DNA of 64,000 nt from Blattamonas nauphoetae (Eukaryota > Preaxostyla > Oxymonadida). This document shows, piece by piece, positions 12,973 through 23,310 of this stretch (its first letter is position 1; each line of letters opens with the position of its first letter). Location of the stretch: NCBI GenBank assembly GCA_033064195.1, contig JARBJD010000023.1, positions 1 through 64,000 on the forward strand. The letters are read 5' to 3'. The notes below the pieces were generated by a model. It had not been told where the DNA came from, ran no database searches, and saw nothing but the letters and a program-made list of their open reading frames with translations. Made by a program: the position numbers and the translations under genes.

Positions 12973-13194
12973 TCAATTTGTGAAGGATTTACGGATTTTG
13001 AGAAATTGTCCATTCTTGGTTTTGAACGATGATGTCAAAAATATTGTCCCACCTTGCAAGTGCGGAGTGCCGTGTGACCCCACTTCATGGCTGTTAACCA
13101 GGTATTTGACCTCAAGGTGCTTGAAGGTTTGCTCATCCTCATGGGGATCATTGATATGGGTAAAAGCCCAATTGCGTGTTCTACCTTGCGACAT
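12973..13194 (-). mobile_element. fossil of a CRESS-DNA virus Rep gene (N-terminal endonuclease part)
   Basis: The translated segment has the layout of the rolling-circle replication initiator of circular ssDNA viruses: a motif-I-like RNWAFTHIN near the start, KYLVNSHEVG, and the motif-II metal-binding HLQGG. These are the first two HUH endonuclease motifs in normal order and spacing. The motif-III tyrosine and the helicase domain were not found, so this is a partial, broken integrated copy. It still reads well, suggesting it is not very old. It sits beside other virus-like genes (13.4-15.0 kb), but whether they arrived together is unknown. Rep of this kind is known from viruses associated with gut protists. 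Confidence 0.6.
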
Positions 13195-13394
13195 TGAGAG
13201 CCTGGTTCCAGGTTTTCGGCGCATGATGTGAATATCACCACCATGCAGGATTCGGAAGTGGTCGATGAAAAAAGGGAGTGATGCGAGGGAGAAAAGAACC
13301 ACACCTTGTCCCAGATGTGGGTTTGGGACACAATTCAGAAGCGGTTTTAGATCAGGAGGGAACTCAAAGGAGTCGCGGAATCGTGAAATAATGA

Positions 13395-14312
13395 ATGTGT
13401 TATCAGCCGTTCTTGTTGTTCTTCCGTCATATCAGGATCTTGAAATGGGTCTTTGATGTCAGATTTATCAATCAGGTTCAACAATTCCAAAAAAAATGCG
13501 ATCAAATGTTGAGTATTTTCATGAAAAAAGTGTGTTTGAGAGCAGAATCAAAAGAGAGTACATCAGTCAGTCCGGAATTCAGGAATTTGGCACAATTTTT
13601 TTGGTTAAGGGACGATCACAACATATTCGCCATCTTCATTTTATTCTCCAAAAAAAATTCAGAACAGAGGCGAATGAATGTGGCGTTAACAATGAAAACA
13701 ATGATTTGATTTATCTCAAAGTGGATGAAGGATCGAAGTCGCAGTGTGCGATTAATGTGAGCTCGTCGGATTCTGGAGGCGTGGAGGAGAGGGTATCAAT
13801 GATAAAAGTGTTTTTTGATTTTTTTTATTTTTGCTAAAAGAACCATGGTTAAACGATACTTCTCAATTCAGAATTCTCACACTGCTCAATTTCCTCATGA
13901 TTTTGTCAATTCCCGAAAACAAAAATATATTTACTTCCTCGACTGCAAACTCATACATGTGAAGGAAGAAATTGGCAGTACATCCACAATCATCTCCAAA
14001 GATATTCCTCAGAATTACACCATTCACGCTGATTGGATCCAGACTGATGCACACAATGATTCGTACGTTGCTTTCTGCAACGAACAGATTGCGAAACGAA
14101 AGAAGTGGGAATTAACTACTCGACAATCAATAGTGAAGATCTGGTTCAAAGACAGTTCTGGTGAATCTATTGAGATGGAGACATCAGAGACGATCAATGG
14201 AAAAATAATCAAGGAGTACTATGAATTTCTTGTTGATCTCATGTTGGAGTATTCAACTGCGTATTCTATTTTTCTATTGACATTCTTCACCAAAAACAAA
14301 AATAGCCGTTGA
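13395..14312 (+). mobile_element. virus-like protein gene fossil, possibly capsid-related
   Basis: The clearest part (about 13815-14312) encodes a beta-rich protein with segments such as IYFLDCKLIHVKEEIG, YVAFCNEQIAKRKKWEL and IVKIWFKDSSG. It resembles, in my judgement, structural proteins of Maverick/Polinton-type or related virus-like elements, but I cannot confirm the family by eye. Frames to its left (13395-13837) may belong to it. It faces away from the Rep fossil. It appears partial and broken; age is uncertain but the reading frame is well kept. Confidence 0.35.
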
Positions 14313-14339
14313 GTAGTTCCTTTTCATGCATGTGTGAGT

Positions 14340-14612
14340 TCCCTATGGACACCCCGATACCCCTTTGGGGACGATCTATCTCAATCCTTCTCAATGACTG
14401 CTACGCTCTCACAGAGAATAGCGAAGTCCTTGAAGGGATAAGTCTTGGGTGGGCATGATTTACGGTCACATTTAAGTGAAGCCCACATGAACCCCGGGGA
14501 CAATCTTTCGATCATCCGTCTCCAATCCAACCTTCAATTCGTTCTACGCATCAGTCACGAGGGCACCATTTTGCCTGAGTATCTTGGAACGTTTCGTCGA
14601 GGTCTCACACTT
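14340..14612. repeat. dispersed ~280-bp repeat, copy 1
   Basis: First of three copies sharing ACCCGATACTCCTTTGGGG-like starts, GGGTGGGCATGATTTACGGTC in the middle, and TTCAATTCGTTCTACGCAT plus GAGGGCACCATTTTGCCTGA near the end. This copy is the most diverged and has an insertion-like difference around 14400. The other copies are at 15249-15544 and 15595-15882. No coding potential or terminal inverted repeat was seen; a SINE-like or other non-autonomous element is likely. Confidence 0.8.
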
Positions 14613-14693
14613 GCACTAACTGGACCTACTCTTCATATGCAAAATAAAAAATTCAATTAAAAAAAATCAATGTTAATTTTGTGAACACCCAAA

Positions 14694-15041
14694 TCATCCT
14701 AAATTCTTCTCTGAAGGAACAGGAAGCTGCTTGTACTCACCAACGAGCTCACAGTTGTACTTCCTCAGTTCATTTTCCACAAACGATTGAGTGTAGTGTC
14801 GACGTTGTGACATGTGTGGTCTGTTCCCTTGATTCCATAACTTTGGTTTTATCCTCCACTCAACTCCTTCATGAACATAGATGACTGGGATATTGTGTCT
14901 GACATACTCAGAGACAAGTTCACAGTTCTCTTCTTTCATTGACTGAATCAAAGCTTGCTTGGCTTCTGTTCGACGTTTTTCGCTCCCCTTTGGAGGGTTC
15001 GAAGTCTTTAGCGAGACATATGTAGTATTCACTGTTGTCAT
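14694..15041 (-). mobile_element. virus- or phage-type repeat-domain protein (DUF723-like), in the virus-like cluster
   Basis: A 115-aa frame from an ATG contains two similar units: CELVSEYV...IYVHEGVEWRIKP and CELVGEYKQ. The pattern (cysteine, ELxxEY, then a strand ending in W/R and a basic tail) resembles the small repeated domain found in many virus and mobile-element proteins. It starts close to the fossil structural-protein gene, on the opposite strand, and is followed by the second 280-bp repeat. Its membership of the same inserted element is inference. It looks whole at its start and shortened at its end. Confidence 0.35.
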
Positions 15042-15248
15042 TTAATACAAATTAAAAAATCAAAAAAAATAAAAATGAAATGTGAAGTGAAGTGTTGAGA
15101 ACTTTTTATTTTTTATTCCTTGTTGTGCCAGCTTTCATCTTGCTTCCTTCTTTTTTGTTTCTTTCTTCCAAGTTTCATTTTTTCATTCATTCATTCATTC
15201 AATTCATCATTCATTTTTCAATCATTCAATCATTCATCATTCAATTTT

Positions 15249-15544
15249 TCAAGTTTGTATGATTTTACCGTAGGACAACCCGATACTCCTTTGGGGATCA
15301 TTCTATCGTGATCCTACTCAATGACTACTGCTGGCGAATTCCTTGAAGGGTTAAGTCTTGGGTGGGCATGATTTACGGTCAAACTCTCTGTCGAGAATCT
15401 GAAGCCAACATGAACCCCGGGGCGGATTCCTAGAAATCCACCGTCTCCAATTCAACCTTCAATTCGTTCTACGCATTAGTCACGAGGGCACCATTTTGCC
15501 TGAGTATCAAGGGAAATTACGTCGAGGTATCATTTTTCAACTTG
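15249..15544. repeat. dispersed ~280-bp repeat, copy 2
   Basis: It aligns over its whole length with the copy at 15595-15882, both beginning with AAGTTT..GTATGATT and GTAGGACAACCCGATACTCC and ending near CGTCGAGGT. Only about 50 bp separate the two, so they are tandem or nearly so. The nearby run of ATTCATTCATT (15183-15245) is a simple repeat. Confidence 0.85.
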
Positions 15545-15594
15545 AAATTCAATCATTCAAGCCTTCATCGTTCAATCGTTCATCATTTCCTTTA

Positions 15595-15882
15595 TCAAGT
15601 TTTTGTATGATTGTACTGTAGGACAACCCGATACTCCTTTGGGGATCACTCTATCATGATCCTACTCAATGACTACTGCTGGCGAATTCCTTGAAGGGCT
15701 AAGGTATTGGGGGGCATGATTTACGGTCACATTCAAGTGATGCCCACAGTGAACCCCCGGGGACAGCCTCCCAGCTCGTCCCGCTCCAATCCAACCTTCA
15801 ATTCGTTCTACGCATTAGCCACGAGGGCACCATTTTGCCTGAGTATCAAGGGAAATTACGTCGAGGTTTCATACTTCAACTT
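15595..15882. repeat. dispersed ~280-bp repeat, copy 3
   Basis: Same element as copies 1 and 2 and in the same orientation. It is immediately followed by the T-rich microsatellite, which may mark the 3' tail of the element family. Confidence 0.85.
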
Positions 15883-15887
15883 TTTTG

Positions 15888-16085
15888 GAAATTTTGAATT
15901 TTTGAATTTTTGAATTTTTTGAATTTTTGAATTTTTTGAATTTTTGAATTTTTTGAATTTTTTGAATTTTTGAATTTTTTGAAATTTTCCTAAGTATTTT
16001 TTTTTTGAAATTTTTTTTTGAATTTTTGAATTTTTTTTAAATTTTTGAAATTGTTTTGGTATTTTGAAACTTTTTCATTTTTTTT
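15888..16085. repeat. T/A microsatellite, (GAATTTTT)n
   Basis: About 200 bp made of GAATTTTT or GAATTTTTT units that grade into longer T runs. It has no coding or RNA features. Confidence 0.9.
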
Positions 16086-16094
16086 TGAAATTAA

Positions 16095-16175
16095 GATTGC
16101 CCCTCGCCTGAATCGAACCACCCCCTAGAAACGGGTGGACACTGGAACATACCCACTGAGCTACTAGCTCCTGAA
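16095..16175 (-). ncRNA. tRNA-like (pol III promoter) module, not a functional tRNA
   Basis: On -, TAGTAGCTCAGTGGGTA matches a tRNA D-arm/A-box and GGTTCGATTC matches a T-arm/B-box at the normal spacing. The T stem and acceptor stem do not pair properly, so this is read as a tRNA-derived promoter or pseudogene, possibly the head of a SINE. Confidence 0.45.
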
Positions 16176-16250
16176 AATGTTAGTTTCGACCTGTGCTTTA
16201 TATCTCGAATGTTCAGATCTGCTATATATTCCTTTTATCGTCTACCTATC

Positions 16251-16475
16251 TACCCTCGTTAAAAAGCATGACTTTATCACGGGAACGACTTTTTTACCCT
16301 CGTTAAAAAGCACGACTTTTTCTCGTCAGCGATTTTTTCAAAATATGTTAGATTTTCCTTTTTAACTTTTTACCCCCGTTAAAAAGCATGACTATTTCAC
16401 GGGAGCGATCTGCTAGATCTTAATTCTTGGCCACTTGTTACCCTCGTTAAAAAGCATGACTTTTTCACGGGAGCG
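16251..16475. repeat. four-copy repeat around GTTAAAAAGCATGACTTT
   Basis: Copies starting at 16251, 16295, 16371 and 16439 share TACCCTCGTTAAAAAGCATG followed by ACTTTTTCACGGGAGCG. The core is about 38 bp and is separated by variable A/T-rich linkers (roughly 44, 76 and 68 bp start to start). The core is strongly conserved while the linkers are not. Confidence 0.85.
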
Positions 16476-16577
16476 TTTTTGCTATATATTGAATTTCTTG
16501 ACAAAGTTTTCAAATTTTAAATCTGCTATAGTGTCTTTTTTTCGGGTATAAAGTTTCTGATTTTCCGGGATAATTTC

Positions 16578-16830
16578 AGGACCGGATAGTCTAGTGGTAA
16601 TGGTGAGTGCACGCACTACTACTACTAAGCTGAAGGTCCTAGGTTCAATTCCTGGCGGAAGCATTTAATTTCACATATCACTGCCCTTTGGCATGGTCTA
16701 GGCCCTTGGCAAGACCAACGTACGTCTCCGGAACTCAAATCGAGAAAAATGAGTTCCGATGCCGGTCTAAAAGGGACCGATGAGAAGGGTCGCAACCTTC
16801 GGAACCTTGAAAAAATACACCAGCTTCCGC
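16578..16830 (+). repeat. SINE-like element with a tRNA-derived head
   Basis: At 16582-16600 TAGTCTAGTGGTAATGG is an A-box/D-arm and at 16638-16650 AGGTTCAATTCCT is a B-box/T-arm with a well-paired T stem (CTAGG/CCTGG). The acceptor stem does not pair, so it is not a tRNA gene. A body follows with a strong hairpin (GGAACTCA...TGAGTTCC, about 16730-16757) and ends near an A-rich AAAAAATACACC at 16810. A pol III promoter plus structured body is the SINE plan. No second copy is present in this window, so the family assignment rests on structure alone. Confidence 0.5.
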
Positions 16831-17099
16831 CAAAATCAAGGTTTTTGCATTTTTGGAAATTTTTGAAATTTTGCTTCAACTTGAAAGTATGAAGTAACTG
16901 AACTCTGGAAGAGAATATTTCTCTAAGTTTGACAACTTTCTGAAATGAAAATGACTTTTACTTCAAGTCTTTTCTGAATTGTCAATCGGCATGGAGAAAA
17001 AGCTACAGTAGTCGAGTCTAAGGAGCGGGGGTTCCCAAATCGCTTTCTATACTACTCATTTCTTCCTTCTATTCATCGGCGTGTTGTATTCCGACTTCC

Positions 17100-18796
17100 A
17101 ATTGCACAATTTCATTCTTCTGTCTGATTTATTGCTGATTTCATTCGTGTTACTTCTCTCTTCTTCCCTTCGACGTTGTTCTACTTCCACTTGCAATCAT
17201 TTCTCTTCCTCCTTTGTTTTCTCCGTCGCTCGTCACTTCCACTGGATCCAACTCCTTCTTTCCCATTGTTCTCGGTTGTCTCCTGAATCAATCACTTTTT
17301 CTGCGTCACACGTTGAAGATCGTCATTCGTGATGGCTTCCGATTCTCCGCGCTTATTCCTTTCTTTGATTGGGTATCTTCACTCTTCGGTTTTAGAATGA
17401 GTCTTCTTAATCGTTTCATCGGGTGTTTGCCGATTGTGCTGCTCATTTTGTGTATGGACTCGTGTCTCCCGTCTGAGATGCTTGATTCGTGCTTTCTGTT
17501 CGTCTGAATGATTTCCGGGACATTGTCGTTCTTCAATTCATCCTTCTTCGGTTTCGTCCTTTCATTCCTCTTTCTTCTTTTCATTGGAGATCAAATGGAA
17601 ATCGTCCAAATTGTTCTTCTTCTTGTCCAAGTCTGCTAGCAATGTTCTCACGGATCGCTCATACTCTAACTCTGTCTCTCTTCCCCACTCAGATTTTTTT
17701 AGTTGTTGTTCTCTTCCTGTTGCCTAGGTATTCTTTTTCCGTTTGTTGTCGTCAAGATCTTTCTTCTCTTCTTCTGACTTCATCGCTTCGTCGATTCTTT
17801 TCCAGAATTCGGGAATAATCGAAATGTCTTCCGCTTTTGGCCAGATTTCATCTGATCGTTTGAGGTTTTCATCGGGGATCTTTGGATCTTGGTGACCATT
17901 CGCTGTTGGGAGGAACAAAGTGGGTTGAAAAGGAGGGAATGCAAGTACTGATCATTTGACAATGGACTAGAGTGAGAGAGAAGGGCAAGGATGAGGACGA
18001 ATAAAAGAAGTGTACTGAAGATGATGATTGAGTCGAGGATTTTCAGAGAAGAAAAATAGAAGAATGGAACAGAAGAAGAAGGAGAGATAAAGCAATGAAG
18101 TGATGAGAGACGTACTTCGATTTCCAAATATTCATAGAACCGTACCAGCATCGATACAGATGATCGACTCTTGCGTGAAGTCGGAGTAAACGCTGAGATG
18201 ATCGAGGAAATAGAAAGATTAGGCATCAACGAATGAGAGGAGTGAAAAGAGAAGTTCGAATGAAACAAAAGAATAAAAACAAGTGAGCAAACAGAGTTAG
18301 ATTTCCACAGTGTGGTGGTTTGCATCTGCGTCCAATGTATCTTCAAAAAATGCCTTCAATTTGTGTTCTAGCACCATCAATCTAACCTTCCTGTCCTTCC
18401 ACTCTTTTTCATTCCATCTCTCGCAGTCTCTTCTTGTCTTTTCTTGTCTTCTAGTCTTTTCCTCTCTTCTGTCTTTCTCTTCCTCTCTTCTTCTTCATTT
18501 CTCTCATCTCTCCAACTATTGTTGTTCTCATCGAGTGTGATGTTCTCACGATCGATTCTTCATCTCCGTCATTGAGATCGGTTCGAATATCACGTTGACC
18601 ACATGTTCTATTGGCAGAGAATGAAGAGGAGAATAGTAAAAAGAGAGGAATAGCTGTGGGAATGCAAACGAATGTTGTGAATTGTCTTTTTCTCTTCTCA
18701 TTCTGCCCACTTCAGACTTGGGCTTGATCAAGACATCTTTGGCTGAAAAATGAAGGGAAAGTGACTGTTAAGTACTAAGAAGAAAAAGAATACCAT
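17100..18796 (-). CDS. unidentified multi-exon gene, charged C-terminal half
   Basis: Reading leftward there are good coding pieces on -: a hydrophobic start at 18796 (MVFFFFLVL, signal-peptide-like), VLIKPKSEVGRMRREK near 18730, VVNVIFEPISMTEMKNR near 18580, ERWNEKEWKDRKVRLMVL near 18390, DTLDADANHHTVEI near 18310, KIPDENLKRSDEIWPKAED near 17850 and DEQKARIKHLRRETRVHT near 17480. Between them lie C/T-rich stretches with GT and AG edges that look like introns. Exact junctions could not all be fixed and some pieces may be out of phase. The protein would be secretory-pathway targeted and Lys/Glu rich. I considered a chaperone (calnexin or Hsp110 type) but saw no decisive motif. It may also be partly degenerate. 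Confidence 0.4.
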
Positions 18797-19012
18797 TTTG
18801 TATTAATTTCGATCTGTGGAAAAGTTGTCAAAACAAAGTGGATGAGTCGGTGTCGGTTGGACAGGCCGACTTCTTGTCCGATGTTGGGGAAAGACAGACC
18901 GACTCAGGGACTCTTGAACCACGAGCTCAGAAGCATTTCTTTCGTGAAAAATGAGATGAACTAATTATAGAGATGTTGTGAATCAAAATTGAGAAAAAGA
19001 GAATAATAAAGT

Positions 19013-19086
19013 GACTCTGGCGGGATTCGATCCTGGGTCAGGGGAGCAAAAAGCTGGTATTCTACCACTCGACAATAGGGGCACTT
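19013..19086 (-). ncRNA. tRNA-like pseudogene or promoter module
   Basis: On -, GTCGAGTGGTAGAATACC is a convincing D-arm/A-box and GGATCGAATCC a near-consensus B-box at tRNA spacing, followed by T-rich sequence. Anticodon, T and acceptor stems do not pair well, so no isotype is assigned. It lies just left of the hAT element. Confidence 0.4.
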
Positions 19087-19248
19087 CAAAAAAGTCGCCG
19101 ACTGTTTTATTTTTAGGGACTGGACTCGAAGTTCACAGACCGACCACCTCCTGCGTCAAAAGAATCAATACCACCGATCCAGAAGAAGAAAAGAGAAGAA
19201 TCTACACCTTCTCCACCTCATTCTGCACATCTCTACGATGTTTGGAAG

Positions 19249-21110
19249 GTGAAAACAGGTGAGGATGACAATTCTGATGTCCTTTCAAACTTCATGTTCT
19301 CTGATGAGGGAGCCCTATGCAGAATCTGTTCGCAGTTTTACTGCACAGATTTTGTTGGGAACCGGAAATACGTGAAGATACCCGGTGATCCTCGTTATCC
19401 ATCCAATCTCAGATCACACCTGAAGTCTCAAAGGCATATACATGCCTGTGAACAATCAACACTGTGTGACTTCCCATCCCCGCCAATCGAAAAAGAATCA
19501 CTGGGTATGGTTCAAGTTGTGCCACAATGATTTCTGGATGATTGGTTCGTGGCCAAGAATAATCTTTCGAATCCCATGTTCGAACAACTCGTCCGTCATA
19601 TCGACAGTCGAAGCCGTCCTGTCCAAAACACATCTGTAATCTCTTCACGATACCATTATCGTTCACTCATCAGGGATCTTGACAACAATTTCACTCAGAA
19701 GCATGTGGACGCGATCAATAAGGCTGAAATGTTTGCTATTTTGGTGGACGCAGGTGTTGATTCATGCGGGACGAAATTGTTTTCTGTTCTTCTTCCGTAC
19801 ATCGTCAACAATGAGATTCGCACAATCCACTGTGGACTATCCGATCTCCATTGTGCTGCAACTGGACTTGTGCAATTCACTAAACTTCAGAAACTCATCT
19901 CTTTCCATTGTTCACCCCACCAAGTTCAACTGGCAATCAAACATGGTCTTTCCGCAACGACACATGAATATGGGAAAATATGGAAAACTGTGAATCTTGT
20001 TTGTATCTGGATTAACAATTCAGGACCTCGGAAGGAAGCATTGCGTGATCAACAGAGGCTACTCTCACTTTCAACAAACCAAATCTCGGTTCCGAACGAG
20101 ACTCGATGGATTAGCAAATATCGTTGTTGTTGCGATGAGCAGCTGGTGAATCGAATCTGTGATCGTTTCTTTCAACCAAAACTCTCGGCTCTAACATCGA
20201 TTCTCCAAATATTCTCGTCGCTGGCCACGAAGCTCCAACATCATTCGATCACATTCCCACAGATGATACAGGCTCACCAAGTCGCTATCGATGCAATCCA
20301 AATTTTCAGTTCAGAACACTTTTTCGAGCATCTAGCGCAAGATGAATCAACTACTCTTCGTGGGGAATTCGAGATTATTCGTGCACTTTTGGAAACGGAA
20401 CTGAGTAGCAGATTGGAGATACCAATATTTCTAAAAAACTTTGCAATTTTAGATCCTATGTTCTCTCCACCACAGCAACCATTTGATGTTGGTGAAGAAG
20501 GTTGCACGAATCTCCGTTCCTATTTTTCCTCTCATTTTCAAGGGATATCTTTCGAATCACTCCACACGGAGTGGGAACTCTTCTGTGGCGATCTAACCTC
20601 TCCCAAGTTGGAGCATCATCCATTCACCAATGTACTGATTGATTTGGGCTTTCCAAAGATGAATCTTTCACTGTAGTACAGATTTTGGCTCGAATTGCTC
20701 GAACAATCGTGGTTACAACAATACCCGTCGAGGCAAGCTTCAGCCTCATTCGGTGGATGGAGACGGTACTGCGTTCTCGTCTTCTCACCGATCATCATTC
20801 TCCAGATGATTTCTTTGATTTGGCTGAAAACTGGATTCAACATCACTACATCACTCAAACACGGAATTCCACGAAACAAGCTCTGGAGGAGGCTTTTTCT
20901 GACAGTGACTAGTCATCCTGATTCTCATCTCACCCAGTTTACTCCATTCTTCTCTTCGACAACATTTTGACACTTTCACACATATTAAAGAAGTGGAATT
21001 GTACCAATGGAAGATAAATTACGAGTATCTCGCGTTTCTTTGGAAACTGTTGAGAAAAAACGAATGGTCTCTCAATTGGGCGTTTTTTTTCGAGACTCAA
21101 CACCCCCTTT
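19249..21110 (+). mobile_element. hAT-type DNA transposon with a nearly complete transposase
   Basis: The transposase begins with a BED-like zinc finger (CRICSQFYC ... HLKSQRHIHA, 19310-19450), runs through the catalytic region (ILVDAGVDSCG, near 19740; PNETRWISKYR, near 20095) and ends with the hAT dimerisation region (IARTIVVTTIPVEASFS, then RSRLLTDHHSPDDFF, 20690-20825). It would cut and paste the element as a dimer. One TGA at 19528-19530 interrupts the frame after the zinc finger, and the frame shifts once near 20670-20690, so it is a lightly damaged, fairly young copy. The presumed right end at 21070-21110 (TCGAGACTCAACACCCC) is shared with the second copy near 25.1 kb. No matching left inverted repeat was found. 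Confidence 0.75.
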
Positions 21111-21423
21111 TTTTAACACAAATCAGATTATTTCACATTAATCAAACAGTGAGAGGCGGGAAAAGTTTAGTTTTTCAATGGTTCATGTTGGTGAGTTTCT
21201 GTTGTTTTATATTTAGGGTGGATCACATGTTTTTCGAAAATAGGAACTGATCACAAATAATAAGAACGATGCAGACATAAACAATCGAAAAAAACATGAA
21301 AAGTTTAACGAATCTAAGTAAGAGTGAGTTTGGCACCGTTGGCGAGTGTTAAGTCAAGAAGAACATATTGAATTCGGGAAATAGCGGATATCGACCTTCC
21401 TTCTTGTTATCCACACATCCTCA

Positions 21424-21665
21424 TCGTTCGCTCTTCCTTGTTGCTGGTTCCTCCTCGTTGTTCGCTCATACTCGTCGTTCGCTCAGCCTCGTCGTTCGCA
21501 TATCCTCGTCGGTCGCTCATCCTCGTCGTTCGCTCATCCTCGTTGTTCGCTCAGCCTCGTCGTTCGCTCATCCTCGTTGTTCGCTCATCCTCGTCGTTCG
21601 CTCAGCCTCGTCGTTCGCTCATCCTCGTCGTTCGCTCTTCCTCGTTCCTCTTGCATCTATGTGGT
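21424..21665. repeat. 17-bp minisatellite
   Basis: About 14 units of GCTCATCCTCGTCGTTC, alternating with GCTCAGCCTCGTCGTTC. Because 17 is not a multiple of three, two different frames stay open through it with a shifting serine/valine-rich peptide; neither is a gene. Confidence 0.9.
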
Positions 21666-21971
21666 TTCCTCCTCTTCGCTGTTCGTTGCATATTCTAGTT
21701 CAGTGAGAGATCTGTCGTCGAAACGACACCAATTGGCGAAGTCCGTGGCTTAGTGAGAGATGTTCCAAGCTGCAAGTTCAGCTTGTGTGAGGTTCAGTTG
21801 ATAATCTTGTGTTAAGTCTAGTAGTTAAGTATCTGTCGAACGAAGTTGTTCAAGAGACTGTGGATCGAATGAAATCCAAAAAGAGAGCAGAGCAGAGGAT
21901 GTACGCCGTTGAGCAGAAGCTTCCATTCAATCCTCCCCTGGCCCTTCGAGAACAGAATCATACACGACGTG

Positions 21972-23200
21972 TCAGCTACACATCCATTCCTCTTCAGTTT
22001 TCTTCGCTTCTTCTTCATGTTTCTTCGATTCTGCTTCTTGTTTCTTCTTTTCTGCTTCCGCTCTCATTTCTGATTCTGCTTCCCGCTTTTCTGTTCGGCT
22101 TCTTTCTGTTCGTTTTGTTTGGCTCGCGGAGCAGCTTCCATGTCAGCATCTCGTTTCCACTATTCTTGTTGCTTCAGGCTCTCCTCCTCAGCTTTCTTCT
22201 GCTTCACGTCAGGTGTGACTTCTTCCTTTTTCTCCTCCCTTTTCTCTTTCTTCACTGCTTCATATCTTTCCGTGTCTTTCTCTTTCTTTTCATTCGTTGG
22301 TGTTGGTGGATCGTTCTTGTTTGGTTCAAATCCCTTCCTTCTCTCCGATCTCTCCTCCTCTTCCTTCTTCCCTTCCTTCTCTTTCTTCTCCTTGAACATA
22401 TCCGGTTTTTCCTTCAACTTTTCCTGATCATCCAATCCATGCGTGGCATGTTGTGTCGATTTGGGGTCTTCAGGCTGTCCCATTGTTGAGGGGTGATCTC
22501 TGTTCTTCTTGTACTGTTCCATCTGCTGATCGCATCCGCTTCCAATTCCCTCCGTTCACTTTTCTCGCTTCGCATCTTTCCAAAAATCGTTCGCAGCAGC
22601 TCTCTCACAATCCTCGAGGTTATCCATTCTCGACGACCCTTCGCGACACCCTCATCTCCCTCACGATGTACCTTCGTCACTGGGTGGTTCGACTGATCCT
22701 CTGTGAACAAGTCGTCGAATGGATTTTGGGTCTTGATTTGTGTTATCTGCGACTCGGAGTGGGCGACAATGATGTTCAACAGCTCGAAGTCGGTACCAAT
22801 CTCGTCCTCGTCCACACCAAACCCAAATCCTCCCTGAACCTGCTTTTGCTTGTCAGTGCACGTCGAGAAGCATTGCTGACGAGTTGTTTCGCAGATTTGG
22901 ACGCAGTCTCGACGTTCTAGTTTCGGTGAGCGAGCAAGCTGGGCAGCGCACATCCTCATTCTCAATCGCTTGCCTGTGGTGAAATCTTCGATGCTGGCTG
23001 ACGACGCACCGTGTGAGCCGCAATCGAGAATGCTGTCCAATACTTCGTCCTCGCACTGCCTCAGAGACTCTTCGTCTTGTTCGGTGTGTGAACGGAGATT
23101 GGTTGGGAAGGAGAGAGGATACAATGTGGCGTCTTGTAATCTGGAGGAGAAGTCGAGACTGATTTCGGAGAGTGTGATGAGGACGGAAAGATAAAGCTTG
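21972..23200 (-). CDS. unidentified cysteine-motif protein with a long Lys/Glu tail
   Basis: The main exon (about 23200-22414 on -) encodes a globular part with two CX3C pairs six residues apart (CVQICETTRQQCFSTC, near 22880), preceded by EESLRQCEDEV and followed by NPFDDLFTED and SRIVRELLRTIFGKMR. To the left, a different frame (22522-22160: KEKKEKEGKKEEEERSER) and then another (to a TGA ending at 21972: EAEKKKQEAESKKHEEE) give a strongly charged coiled-coil tail. The frame changes imply at least two introns that I could not place exactly, and no ATG was found for the first exon. CX3C pairs are typical of small redox-folded proteins such as the FAM136/DUF842 type, but overall similarity is not sufficient to name it. 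The neighbouring gene at 23311-23892 also carries spaced CX3C pairs, suggesting distant duplicates. Confidence 0.5.
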
Positions 23201-23310
23201 GCTGGAGACGGCTGGTTGGGATTGGTTGGTTGAATCGGTGTGTTTCAAGAGTTCTTTGTCGGAACACGGGTGGCTGAGGCAGAATTTGGTGTTCCCTTTC
23301 GTTTGAGTGT

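Noticed and set aside
15180-15250. ATTCATTCATTC run as a possible CRISPR or regulatory array
   Set aside because: It is a plain simple repeat without spacer structure; the genome is eukaryotic.
16482-16664. - strand frame beginning LPPGIEPRTFS
   Set aside because: This phrase is the translated complement of a tRNA-like B-box and appears whenever such modules are translated; it is not a protein.
17100-18796. Calnexin/calreticulin assignment for the unidentified gene (KIPDENLKRSDEIWPK region)
   Set aside because: The segment only loosely resembles the P-domain repeats; no lectin-domain motif was found and the splicing is uncertain.
21809-22489. Long Phe/Leu/Ser-rich + strand frame
   Set aside because: It is the complement of a Lys/Glu-rich coding region on -, a common shadow effect; the - strand shows natural codon patterns and the CX3C motifs.
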